In this document: positions 48,797 through 59,264 of the stretch, in pieces
Position numbering within the stretch: the first letter of the stretch is position 1
Layout of the letters: every line of letters starts with the position of its first letter
Assembly (NCBI RefSeq): GCF_000218685.1
Contig: NW_006763290.1
Coordinates: 5,048,908 to 5,112,907 of the forward strand
Direction: 5' to 3'
Source of the DNA: Serpula lacrymans var. lacrymans S7.9
Taxonomy: Eukaryota; Basidiomycota; Agaricomycetes; Boletales; Serpulaceae
DNA: 64,000 nucleotides
Translations under genes and position numbers: made by a program
Notes under the pieces: model-generated
Database searches by the model: none
Told to the model about the DNA's origin: nothing
Seen by the model: only the letters and a program-made list of their open reading frames with translations

Positions 48797-50101
48797 ATGC
48801 CTTATTCACAAGAAAGCTCAAGGTTTACCTTGCCATCCCTGTGTCCTTTCATGGACTCGGGAGTGGCCCATTTTTCCCTTAGCCACCCTCGTATTGACGC
48901 TCTGACAATGTTTGGTGGAAATGCAGGAAATAGGCCACTGCTCAATCACACTCCATCCTCAGCACCGAACCCACACAACTCGACAAGTCCTTCCCCCTCA
49001 GCATCTCCGTTGGCGTATCACAGGAGCATATCCTCACCACACAAAGTGGTAGCTCCACATACCGATTTGGAAATGTGCACAGCACCCAGTTCAGCGCCCG
49101 GGTATATAATTCCGCCATTGTTTATTGACAGACTGGCTCGTGACCAGAAACTAGAGCCTGCGCAAAGGGAAAGCCTACATGATTTTGTCAAGGTACAGTT
49201 ACAACATGTTTTGTGCTTATTCGTTCTGCTGATTCATATTAGCTGGGCTCACTGGAAGGAGGATTGACTAAACCAGACATGGCCACTCAATTATACCTCC
49301 TGGCAGCATTATTTGGCGAAGCGGCAGAACGGCATCGACAAGCCAGAGACAGCCCATTTTCTGGTGAAGATATCAGGGCCTTGTTTGCAGACTTGAAGAT
49401 ATGCTTAGAGGACAGTTTCTGTTTTACAGCCGAGCAAAAGGTAGTTGAGTATGGGCAACCGAGTCTTTTGTATTACTCATAGAAATTTCCTTATCAACAG
49501 GCCAATATCCAAATTATCGCACAAGACATCATCTTTCAACCCACCCAAACAAGATTCAAATCAATCAACATTGAAGTTGAGGTAAACCATTTGAAAAATC
49601 TCGGTACAAATTCTGCTGCTCAGCTTTTGGTTATTCAGAAAACATTACAAACAGAAAAGGAAAACATGAGGTTGATGAACGTGTTTGGTATACCGGCACA
49701 AGAACATCAGCTGGCAGCTCAAATAAAAGATGTCTGTTCAAGTGTTCAGAATAATTTTAGGCAGGATGTCAGTATAAGTTTATGCTGCAATCACTGTAGA
49801 TTAGCTGACAACCTTCTGAGTCAAGATTCGAGACAATATCACTGGGCCAAAAGCTGTTGAAGTCGCCAAATTCACTTACAGCATGGCACTGAAATACAAA
49901 AGAGGGGGGATAGGTGACAAACTAGACACCGCATATACATTCCATATTGCGTTACTGGTATTTGATTTACATGAGTTTTAATTTATTTTCTGACAGATAT
50001 CACTGCAGAGGCGTTTCGGCTATGAACACATGGAGCTCATCAGTAGCGCAGCAATAGAGAGTGAGGAATATGGAGGCAACTTGGATGATGTGAACAAACG
50101 G
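48797..50101 (+). pseudogene. Transposon companion gene, cut by LTR insertion
   Basis: From ATG 48797 (MPYSQESSRFTLPSLCPFMD) a Ser/Pro-rich start leads to YIIPPLFIDRLARDQKLEPA and REESLHDFVK-like sequence. It splices to LGSLEGGLTKPDMATQLYLL, then AERHRQARDSPFSGEDIRAL, then after introns IQIIAQDIIFQPTQTRFKSI, MRLMNVFGIPAQEHQLAAQI, CSSVQNNFRQD and HMELISSAAIESEEYGGNLD. At 50102 the frame runs into the LTR. Short exon-like pieces past the LTR block (58495-58750, for example VNHWPERGYDVALC) may be its 3' end. Such a second helical protein often accompanies this transposon family. Function unknown. Confidence 0.5.
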
Positions 50102-51910
50102 TGTCATGCACCAAAGTTGATTGGTAGCATGGACAGGTGTCAATAACGAAGCGAATATTCAAAAAGACTCGCCTTTGCGCCACACAGGCACAGTGCCACG
50201 TGGAATAGTAACCAATATTGCCTTTTTCGAACTTGTGGCTGATCAGCACCACCTCTATTAGGCGATCCAGTCACGCTCACCTTTGCTTTTCCATTCGGTA
50301 CTTTCGGTACTTTCGGCATTTCGGCATTTCGGCAAATTTTCATGTCACCACTGGCTACACATTGCATTGCGCCCTCGCTTTTGTCGTTTCCCTTACCCCC
50401 CTTCCTTTGCCTAGCCCCACCATGGGCCCCTTCCTCTCCTTTTTATTCTCACCTGACAGTCGTTTCTGGATCCCCATTCTAATCCACTTTTTTGTCACCT
50501 CCACCCTCCTCCTCCTCATCTTATTTGCACCCCCACCATTTCTGATGTCACCACTTCCTATCCGCTTCCGTCGCCGATCCGTTGACTACCACATGCCACT
50601 GCTGATATCAGCAAAGCCCCGGCGGCCGGTTCAAATAGGGCAACAGGTCCATCTTCATGACGTCGATCTACCATCATATACTATCAAAACATCGGTCACT
50701 CGTCTTGCCTGGTTGGAGCGTGGGTGGGTAGTTTTTGAGCTGGAGAAGGATCATCCCCTTGTGTCGCCCATGTTCATTGCTGTCCCATTCACTTGGGTAC
50801 ACTTATCTTTTGTCCATCGTCTTTGCTACAGCTACACCTATCACACGCTGCCTGGGACTCACTTGTTCCAAATTGGAACTACTCCTCTCCCTCCCTCGTT
50901 TGATCAGGTGGTCCAACACAACCAGTCCATTGGTAAGGCCATGGAACTGTTGGATTTGGACTAGGTGGTGGACCAGTGGCTCCAGTTTCTTTTTCTTCAG
51001 CAGAACATTCATTTACAGTGCAATTATTTTTGATTTTTGAATCATTTTTATGGACACATATTTTTTTAGAATGCCTGACTGACAATAAAGGAACTGTGTT
51101 GATACTGATAGTGTTTTGCCTTGCCCTTTTTTTTACTGTATCTTCCCATGACATCATGATTTTCCTGCTCTCTTTTTGCTATTGGACTTTACTTTATGGC
51201 TGTACAAACCTGTGACATTACTCACAGCACTCATTGTTCTATCCCTTTCTTTTCCTTTTTTTGACAATCTTATCCTGTACTATCTACGCAGGATTTGTCA
51301 GCATACATTCCTTCCTTCATGTTCTTTCTCATTCTTTTTGCACAGCTATACTGTGCATAGCCTACTTTTCTTTTACTATATAAACCCCTGTATTTTACCT
51401 TGTAAAAAAAACAAAAACTCGATTCCAGACTTCTTCTCTAATCTTAAGTCCACTTCTTACTGCTACTTGTGATCCAGTGTGGTCACAACACTTCCCACTG
51501 CTACCACTGTTAATTGCTGTCATTGTCACTCCCCACTTTTGAAGTCATTGTTATCCCTTTCAATTAGAGTCCTTCTGAGCACTACAGTTTGTGCGTCAGG
51601 AGCCTGCTATCACTGGGAACCTCGTCACCTCGTCATCCTCGTCGTTCTCAAACCTACCTTGTGCTACGATTAGCAAGGTAGTGCTCGTCTATACTCGCCA
51701 CAAAGCCCCTATCTTTCTATAAATTCAACTATCCCTCCTCCTCAAAACCCACACTCATACATCTCTGGGTTTTACTTTGAAGGATCCGCATACATACCAC
51801 CCCACGAACAACCAGAGCACCCACTGTTCTAGGAGGCAAAGCCCATAAACAAGTTCCGTGGAATCTGGGAGGATTGTGTGTTAGTTTGTTTTGTGTGTGG
51901 TTTTCTAACA
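50102..51910 (+). mobile_element. LTR, family 1, plus orientation
   Basis: 1809 bp from TGTCATGCACCAAAG to TTTTCTAACA, so TG...CA ends. Near its 3' end is a TATA box, TATATAAA 51377-51384. The sequence after it, ACAGTTCTCATCATCGACAA then TTGGAGCCCACCGC (51931 on), looks like the leader and primer-binding site of a Ty3/gypsy-type element. It is colinear, in inverted orientation, with 54987-58421 once the later insertions are removed (1805 bp). Confidence 0.8.
50422..50964 (+). CDS. ORF inside the LTR, putative single-pass membrane protein
   Basis: An uninterrupted frame of 180 codons lies wholly within the LTR. The start is in a strong context, CCACCATGG. It begins MGPFLSFLFSPDSRFWIPIL; a hydrophobic stretch HFFVTSTLLLLILFAPPPFL is followed by the basic patch PIRFRRRS, so a type II or N-terminal anchor is likely. 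The rest is soluble: PLLISAKPRRPVQIGQQVHL, WVVFELEKDHPLVSP, SYTYHTLPGTHLF and FDQVVQHNQSIGKAMELLDL. The opposed LTR keeps the same frame with amino-acid substitutions only (for example WLERGW to WLECGW) outside the two later insertions. I know no family for it. Confidence 0.5.
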   Translation: MGPFLSFLFSPDSRFWIPILIHFFVTSTLLLLILFAPPPFLMSPLPIRFRRRSVDYHMPLLISAKPRRPVQIGQQVHLHDVDLPSYTIKTSVTRLAWLERGWVVFELEKDHPLVSPMFIAVPFTWVHLSFVHRLCYSYTYHTLPGTHLFQIGTTPLPPSFDQVVQHNQSIGKAMELLDLD

Positions 51911-51925
51911 ACAGTTCTCATCATC

Positions 51926-51944
51926 GACAATTGGAGCCCACCGC
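51926..51944 (+). promoter_or_regulatory. Candidate primer-binding site
   Basis: TGGAGCCCACCGC begins at 51932, 21 bp after the LTR end. TGG would pair with a tRNA CCA end. The matching tRNA is not determined. Confidence 0.4.
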
Positions 51945-52124
51945 AAGGGGTGGTTTCCTTCAAGCTAAATACCAACCATTTCATCGCCATCACTGTCTAA
52001 TTTATCATCTACACCTTCTATCTCACCCACCGCTTTATCTGTCCCATCCCTCTCTTCCAGTAACTCAATTTCTGTACCAGCTTCTACTCAGCAAGCTTCG
52101 CGTTTACCCCCTATACTTTTCACT

Positions 52125-54378
52125 ATGAATCAACCTACTACTCTCTCAGTCATCACTATGCCAATTCCTGGCACTCGTTATGCTCCTAAGAAGTTCAAGG
52201 GAGACTATACTCGTGTCAGGGATTTTGTTCTCCACTATGAGCGTATCTGTCATGCAAACAATGTCACTGCTGACGATGAAAAATGCTCAGCCTTTGCGCC
52301 ACACAGGCACAGTGCCACGTGGAATAGTAATTAATATTGCCCTTTTTGAACTTGTGGCTGATCAGCACCACCTCTATTAGGCAATCCAGTCACGCTCACC
52401 TTTGCTTTTCCATCCGGTACTTTCCGCATTTCGGCATTTGGTCGATGCTTCACACAAGAAGAAAATGGGCTCTCTGGACGATTTCAAGAGCTACATGAGG
52501 AAGTATGTTCGTGTTGGAGGATGGCTTCTTGCCAAATCCAAAATCACTCAGGACGTATTCAATCGCTTCTTCTGGAAAGGACTACCCAAAACCCTTCGTC
52601 ATCGCGTTGAAAATAGACTTCTACAGAGAGATCCTACCCTTGATCTCTCCCAGCCTTTTGTCTTTGATGATGTTGTCAAGGCTGTAGAGCATGTCCTTCG
52701 CAGAGATCGCTTTGATGATGAAGATTTTGACTCTGATGATTCGGATTCAGACTCGGATTCAGAAAACTCTTCCAGTTCTTCGGACGATTCTTCTGACTCT
52801 GACAAAGAGGAAGAACCACCTCGTTATATCAGGAAAACCACCAAGCAGAAGAAAGAAAGAAAGCACACCTCTGAGACAGAGAAAGAGAGAAAGTTGTTGA
52901 GTCCTTCCAAGTTGAAGAAAACCCTTCACTCTTTAGACGAAGAAGAGCACACTGCTGTCAAACAGGATGAAGTAGAAACCCTTATCAAGAAGTTGGGTTC
53001 TATGACAATTGAAGATCCTAACTATCCTCTGCTCTACTATTGTGCTATCAAGCTTGACACTGATGCTCGACTTATACTTCGCCCTCCCACTTTCATGAAC
53101 CAGTCAGCTAGACCATCTCGATCCTCTCAAGGAAGCAGCAACTTACCCACTCAGCCTACTGCTCCACCCACTGCCACTCTGCCTACAGCACCTCGTGTTC
53201 CCTTCCTTTGCTATGGATGCGGAAAAACTGGTCATGGAGTCAATGAATGTGCAGATATGCTTGACTTACTGTCAAAGGGAATTGTCAAGAAGGATGACAC
53301 TGGTCGCTTTGTCATGTCTGATGGGTCTAGAATCATGCGATCAAGAGAGGAACCTATAGCAACTGCTATACATCGCACTATCCCCAAGTCTAACCTCCTC
53401 ACTACGACTTCTTTTATGTCCATTGCTGAAGTAGCTGACTCTGATTCTGATTCAGATGAAGAGCCTGTCTATGCAGTGGATCGTCCAGACAGAGTGTCTA
53501 AGGAGAAGCGCAAGCAAGTCTTTGATGGTGTCTACATTCCTCCTAAACCAGATTGGGCCAAAGCTATAAAAGGAAAGAAGAAAGAAGAAGAGAAGCCTGC
53601 CGTTCCAACCATAGCACCTGCCCCATCAAAGCCACACATCTTTGATATTGCACAGCCTATCTTTGGTCCCACTAATGACGATGTAATCATGGAAGATGCT
53701 TCCCAGAACACCAAGAAGAATCCCCCTGCCGATAAACAGAAGAAACAGCTCAAGACTTCATCTACTCTTTCACAGAATCTTGACTCCAAAGCCATCATTG
53801 ATCAAATTCTCAGCACCCCTATCCCACTATCTATTGGTAATGTCATTGGTCTATCAAAAGAAGTTTCCCAGAATCTCCAAGAAATGATGAAACCCAAGCG
53901 CGTTAATTTTGGACTAGACAACAAGCCCCAAAGCTTGACAGCTGAATCACTTCTTGCCATCACTCATGCCGACCTCATTCGTGTCCCTGTTACCTCTAAT
54001 GGCAAAATTATTTCAGCAATTGTTGATTCAGGGTCTGCTCTCAATATAGTCAGTCGCACTATTTGGGAAAATCTCATTCGCCTTCCCATGGATACTAGTA
54101 TTCGACCTGTAGTCAAAGATGCCAATGGAGGATTTGGTAGACTTGATGGTCTAGTCAACAACGTGGCTTTTTACTGCAGAGAAGTCAAAACTTATGCCAA
54201 TATCTTTGTTGGGAAAGACACTGGATACAATCTACTTCTTGGACGACCATGGACGCATGGGAACTATGTCAGCATTGAAGAGAGACTTAATGGCCCAGGA
54301 AAAAAAGTAAAGGACAAACAGGTGGCCGTGTCACCCAGGGAGAGGATTTCTGGGGTCAAGTGGACTCGTGGTTTGTGA
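52125..54378 (+). pseudogene. Gag-protease ORF of a Ty3/gypsy-like element, broken
   Basis: ATG 52125 opens MNQPTTLSVITMPIPGTRYA and RVRDFVLHYERICHANNVTA, typical retrotransposon gag. At about 52292 the frame enters a 148-bp piece of LTR sequence and stops at 52334. Gag resumes at about 52441 (KKKMGSLDDFKSYMRKYVRV) and is open to 54378. Downstream are acidic and Lys-rich segments, a CCHC knuckle CYGCGKTGHGVNEC (53209-53250) and an aspartic protease core with AIVDSGSALNIVSRTIWENL near 54020-54070, then LLLGRPWTHGNYVSIEERL. No reverse transcriptase, RNase H or integrase follows, so the copy cannot be autonomous. It shares orientation with the left LTR. Confidence 0.8.
52293..52440 (+). repeat. 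LTR U3 fragment replacing part of gag
   Basis: Runs from GCCTTTGCGCCACACAGG to GCATTTCGGCATTT, matching 50172-50330 on the plus strand and 58195-58350 on the minus strand with a few differences. It stands where about 60 residues of gag would be expected. Confidence 0.85.
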
Positions 54379-54986
54379 AGGGGATGTCAATTTGAGGGCA
54401 AAACCTGAAGGGTGCCGAGTGGAAAGAGTGAGTGACACAAATTTCATTTGAATGAAAATACTGAGGATAATACAAATATATGAGTGAAGCAATGAAACTC
54501 GACAACACCAGGTTCTCAGTGGGAATGGATACTGAGAGCAGCATGAACAGCCAATGTAGCAGCAGAGGAGGGGCATCTTCGACTCAGGATTCAGTGACTC
54601 ATGCGGGGGATTCACTTTTTTCTTACATTTGATTCATTCATTCAGAAATAAGGATTTGTATTACTATATTATATAGTATATATGCTGTCTGCCTTTCATT
54701 GGGGAATGTAAAAATATGTCTGATTTGCGTTCCAAGGAACTCAGCATCTGAGCATTGGATGAGATGGTCTGTGCATTGGAGGCACATGACTGGTTGAAGT
54801 TTTTTTCAGTGGTTTGGAGGAGCAATATTTTTGTGCCCATTGTTCTTCCCATCTGTTCAGGTTGGTTCATCTTTACTGTGTGTCTGCCTGTGGATTTTTT
54901 CAATGTCAAGTTCTATGTCCTTCTTGATCCGCTGAGGATTATTATAATGCATTTGTGGCATATCCGTTGTCAATGATGAGAACTGT
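54379..54986. other. Unassigned sequence between gag remnant and opposed LTR
   Basis: No reverse transcriptase or other domain is recognised on either strand. A minus-strand ORF at 54664-54909 (MTLKKSTGRHTVKMNQPEQM) has no known family. At 54967-54986 the leader bases next to the opposed LTR end are seen (TTGTCAATGATGAGAACTGT). Confidence 0.4.
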
Positions 54987-56225
54987 TGTTAGAAAAAAAC
55001 ACACACAAAAACAAACTAACACACAATCCTCCCAGATTTCATGGAACTTGTTTATGGGCTTTGCCTCCTAGAACAGTGGAGTGGTCTGGTTGTCCGTGGG
55101 GTGGTACGTATAACGATCCTTCAAAGTAAAACCCAGTGATGTATGGGTGTGGGTTTTGAGGAGGAGGGATAGTTGGAATATAGAAAGATAGGGGCTTTGT
55201 GGCGAGTATAGACGAGCACTACCTTGCTAATTGTAGTACAAGGTAGGTTTGAGAATGACAATGTGATGAGGTGACAAAGTTCCCAGTAATAGCAGGCTCC
55301 TGACACATAGACTGTAGTGCTCAGAAGGACTCTAATCAAAAGGGATGACAATCACTTTCAAAAAGTGACGAGTGACGATGACAGCAGTTAACAGTGGTAG
55401 CAGTGGGAATTGTTGTGACCACACTGGATCACAAGTAGTAGTGAGTAGTGAACTTGAGATTAGAGAAGAAGTCTGGATTCGAGTTCTTGTTATTTTTTTA
55501 CAAGGTAAAATACAGGGGTTTATATAGTGAAAGAAAAGTAGGCTATACACAGTATAGCTGTGCAAAAAGAACGAGAAAGAACATGAAGGAAGGAATGTAT
55601 GCTGACAAATCCTGCGTAGGTAGTACAGGATAAGATTGTCAAAAAAAGGAAAAGAAAGGGATAGAACAATGAATGCTGTGAGTAATGTCACAGGTTTGTA
55701 CAGCCATAAAGTAAAGTCCAATAGCAAAAAGAGAGCAGGAAAATCAAGATGTCATGGGAAGATACAGTAAAAAAAAGGGCAAGGCAAAACACTATCAGTA
55801 TCAACACAGTTCCTTTATTGTCAGTCAGGCATTCTAAAAAATATGTGTCCATAAAAATGATTCAAAAATCAAAAATAATTGCACTGTAAATGAATGTTCT
55901 GCTGAAAAAAAAGAAACTGGAGCCACCGGTCCACCACCTAGTCCAAATCCGACAGTTTCATGGCCTTACCAATGGACTGGTTGTGTTGGACCACCTGGTC
56001 AAACGAGGGAGGGAGAGGAGTAGTCCCAATTTGGAACAAGTGAGTCCCAGGCAGCGTGTGGTAGGTGTAGCTGTAGCAAAGACGATGGACAAAAGATAAG
56101 TGTACCCAAGTGAATGGGACAGCAATGAACATGGGCGACACAAGGGGATGATCCTTCTCCAGCTCAAAAACTACCCACCCACACTCCAACCAGGCAAGAC
56201 GAGTGACCGATGTTTTGATAGTATA

Positions 56226-57222
56226 TGTCAGGCAACAAATACGAAGCTATATAACAAAGCCCAATGTCTGGTCAAGTCCTTCCTTGAAGGCGGTGAATCA
56301 GAGTATGAGAATGAAGAGTATCGGTAAGAGCGCAAATCCAAACTAATATTGAACTAGAGAACAATACATCGAGTATATACTTCTCTATATAGTGAACGGC
56401 GATGGTCAGACCGAGAAAGGGAACTACTGAGAAAGTGGTCTGACCAGCTAACTAACCAATAAGAAAAAACNNNNNNNNNNNNNNNNNNNNNNNNNNNNNN
56501 NNNNNNNNNNNNNNNNNNNNNNNNNNNNNNNNNNNNNNNNNNNNNNNNNNNNNNNNNNNNNNNNNNNNNNNNNNNNNNNNNNNNNNNNNNNNNNNNNNNN
56601 NNNNNNNNNNNNNNNNNNNNNNNNNNNNNNNNNNNNNNNNNNNNNNNNNNNNNNNNNNNNNNNNNNNNNNNNNNNNNNNNNNNNNNNNNNNNNNNNNNNN
56701 NNNNNNNNNNNNNNNNNNNNNNNNNNNNNNNNNNNNNNNNNNNNNNNNNNNNNNNNNNNNNNNNNNNNNNNNNNNNNNNNNNNNNNNNNNNNNNNNNNNN
56801 NNNNNNNNNNNNNNNNNNNNNNNNNNNNNNNNNNNNNNNNNNNNNNNNNNNNNNNNNNNNNNNNNNNNNNNNNNNNNNNNNNNNNNNNNNNNNNNNNNNN
56901 NNNNNNNNNNNNNNNNNNNNNNNNNNNNNNNNNNNNNNNNNNNNNNNNNNNNNNNNNNNNNNNNNNNNNNNNNNNNNNNNNNNNNNNNNNNNNNNNNNNN
57001 NNNNNNNNNNNNNNNNNNNNNNNNNNNNNNNNNNNNNNNNNNNNNNNNNNNNNNNNNNNNNNNNNNNNNNNNNNNNNNNNNNNNNNNNNNNNNNNNNNNN
57101 NNNNNNNNNNNNNNNNNNNNNNNNNNNNNNNNNNNNNNNNNNNNNNNNNNNNNNNNNNNNNNNNNNNNNNNNNNNNNNNNNNNNNNNNNNNNNNNNNNNN
57201 NNNNNNNNNNNNNNNNNNNNNN
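56226..57222 (+). mobile_element. LTR family 2 insertion, plus orientation, running into an assembly gap
   Basis: Starts TGTCAGGCAACAAATACGAA at 56226, right after GTATA, in the middle of the family 1 LTR. It matches the reverse complement of the solo LTR at 57427-58054 for 245 bp, then meets the gap. Host LTR sequence resumes at 57223 (TGATGGTAGATC). The gap is large enough to hold the rest of a solo LTR, but a longer element cannot be excluded. Confidence 0.75.
56471..57222. other. Assembly gap (752 N)
   Basis: Undetermined bases. The open frames read across this run are artefacts. Confidence 1.
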
Positions 57223-57426
57223 TGATGGTAGATCAATGTCATAAAGATGGACCTGTTGCCCTATTTGAACCGGCCGCCGGGGCTTTGCTGATATCAGCAG
57301 TGGCACATGGTAGTCGACGGATCGGCGACGGAAGCGGATAGGAAGTGGTGACATCAGAAATGGTGGGGGAGCAAAGAAGATGAGGAGGAGGAGGCTGGAG
57401 GTGACGAGGAGGTGAACTAAAATGGG

Positions 57427-58054
57427 TGTGAGGAATCGATTTTTCTTATCGCATTCCCGTCATGTCGTGGTTAGCAGACTCGATCCCCGTCACTCCTCTT
57501 GCCCTTGGACTAGAGATTACAGCAGGTGTCTTATTACTTTTATCATTTTTCTTCTTATTCTCTCTTCACACTCACGTTCTATCGTACCTACAACGAGGTA
57601 GACTTGTTGTCGACCCTCGAGAAGATATCCCGATGACATAGTCACGATCCAGTGCTATGTCTGGGAATACTTTGGAGGAATATTGATAAGCGAAGAAGGT
57701 TGTGAGTCAGCGCCTTCTCATGGGCTTACTGATACAGCCAATCGTACATCCCTTACCAATACGTTTTCTCATACAATTAGTAAAGACGATAGATCGGACC
57801 ACTTTCTTCCTTTTTCCTTATTGGTTAGCTAGCTGGTCAGACCACTTTCTCAGTAGTTCCCTTTCTCGGTCTGACCATCGCCGTTCACTATATAGAGAAG
57901 TATATACTCGATGTATTGTTCTCTAGTTCAATATTAGTTTGGATTTGCGCTCTTACCGATACTCTTCATTCTCATACTCTGATTCACCGCCTTCAAGGAA
58001 GGACTTGACCAGACATTGGGCTTTGTTATATAGCTTCGTATTTGTTGCCTGACA
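57427..58054 (-). mobile_element. Solo LTR, family 2
   Basis: 628 bp with TG...CA ends on both strands (minus strand TGTCAGGCAAC ... ATTCCTCACA). It is flanked by a perfect 5-bp target duplication ATGGG at 57422-57426 and 58055-58059. The uninterrupted family 1 LTR at the same place reads CCCCATTCTAATCC, confirming the insertion point. Confidence 0.92.
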
Positions 58055-58494
58055 ATGGGGATCCAGAAACGACCGTCGGGTGAGAATAAAAACGAGAGTA
58101 AGGGACCCATGGTGGGGCTAGGCAAAGGAAGGGAAGTGAAGGAAACGACAAAAGCGAGGGCACAATGCAATGTGTAGCCAGTGGTGACACGAAAATTTGC
58201 CGAAATGCCGAAATGCGGAAAGTACCGAATGGAAAAGCAAAGGTGAGCATGACTGGATTGCCTAATAGAGGTGGTGCTGATCAGCCACAAGTTCAAAAAA
58301 GGCAATATTAATTACTATTCCACGTGGCACTGTGCCTGTGTGGCGCAAAGGCGAGTCTTGTTGAATATTTGCTTCGTTATTGACACCTGTCCATGCTACC
58401 AATCAACTTTGGTGCATGACACTGTCTGTGGATTTCATGGTGCTTGTTTTGGCAGTACTAACACTTATGCATGCTCATTTCTGCCACAGGTGCA

Positions 58495-59219
58495 AGCCTC
58501 ATGGGATGGATATTTGGTATGTTAATCTCTGCTAATGGTATTATACCTACACTGACATAAATCAACACAGGGGGTATCTTGAAAAACTCGGACTGGGGGG
58601 TGCGTAAATGCTCTGCAAACATGTGATGTTGGGATCACTGATGTTGTTAATCATTGATAGGGTCAATCACTGGCCAGAACGTGGCTATGATGTGGCACTG
58701 TGTCCCTGGGATATGAGACGTTCGGAGCTGATAAACTTGCAGTGAGTTGTTTTGTTTTTTCATTTTTTTGGGGTCCGAGTGATCACTCCATGTTTTTTGG
58801 GTGCCAGTGTTACTGTTTTTCTATGGTTGTTGTAATTTAGTTCTAATCTTTGTTGGCTCATTGACCAGCAAACTTTTGACTTGGGCCTGTATCAAATTCT
58901 ATTTAATACCATAAGAGTTCTTTGGATTGTGAAACATAATTTAATTAATAATTTGAAAGCTACAAATCTATATATGGTGGGATATATTGGTTTGTACGGA
59001 GTCCAAAGTCATTTGAAGCTGGGTTGGGAACAGCGTTCAGATGGACTGAGCCCCGATTCTCTCACTCCCGATTGAGTTGGAAATCAACCCCAGCTCCGCA
59101 CTCATGATGGAAATCCTGGCGGGGGCTGGTGAAATTACCTGGCCGTGTACTGAGCCAAATATTCCAGTCTCCCTAAATTTTAGATTTACTACATTTTAAG
59201 CTCATTTGTAGTTCCGCTC
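58495..59219. other. Right end of the DNA transposon, no clear gene
   Basis: Exon-like pieces with splice signals up to about 58750 may belong to the companion gene. Beyond it is AT-rich. A small inverted repeat, AGCTGGGTTG near 59021 against CAACCCCAGCT near 59083, could form a hairpin. Confidence 0.35.
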
Positions 59220-59264
59220 TGTACACTAACTCATTGGATAGGTCTATCGTTATGAAATCAGCTG
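59220..59264 (-). repeat. 45-bp inverted repeat, right copy
   Basis: Reverse complement of 41307-41351 with three mismatches (TG to AA and one G to A). It lies 388 bp past the HD1 stop. Confidence 0.85.

Larger units (their letters stand above)
54987..58421 (-). mobile_element. LTR, family 1, minus orientation, with two later insertions
   Basis: Read on the minus strand it begins TGTCATGCACCAAAG at 58421 and ends TCTAACA at 54987, colinear with the left LTR. It is interrupted at 56226-57222 (family 2 LTR plus gap) and 57427-58054 (family 2 solo LTR). No internal region of its own remains beyond about 20 leader bases. Flanking 5-bp sequences of the two LTRs (AACGG on the left, CTGTC on the right) do not match, so the pair did not arise by one simple insertion. 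Confidence 0.8.
41307..59264. mobile_element. Transposon nest between MIP and HD1, bounded by 45-bp inverted repeats
   Basis: About 18 kb. The outer layer appears to be one two-gene DNA transposon: transposase pseudogene 42555-47160 and companion gene 48797-50101. Removing the nested LTR block 50102-58421 leaves about 9.6 kb. I see no target-site duplication outside the repeats (left flank ends AGACATCA, right flank begins CTATACCA), so the limits are inferred. Nested inside are a transposase fragment, a palindromic MITE, two opposed LTRs with gag debris, and two insertions of a second LTR family. Confidence 0.6.

Noticed and set aside
56448..57354. Open frames of 264 and 300 codons on the minus strand
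   Set aside because: They are read through the run of N and are not real. Only the flanking LTR-encoded pieces are genuine.
50102..58421. One large DNA transposon with 1.8-kb terminal inverted repeats
   Set aside because: The arms have a TATA box, TG...CA ends and an adjoining leader with a primer-binding-like site, followed by gag, which are LTR features. A terminal duplication is also missing.
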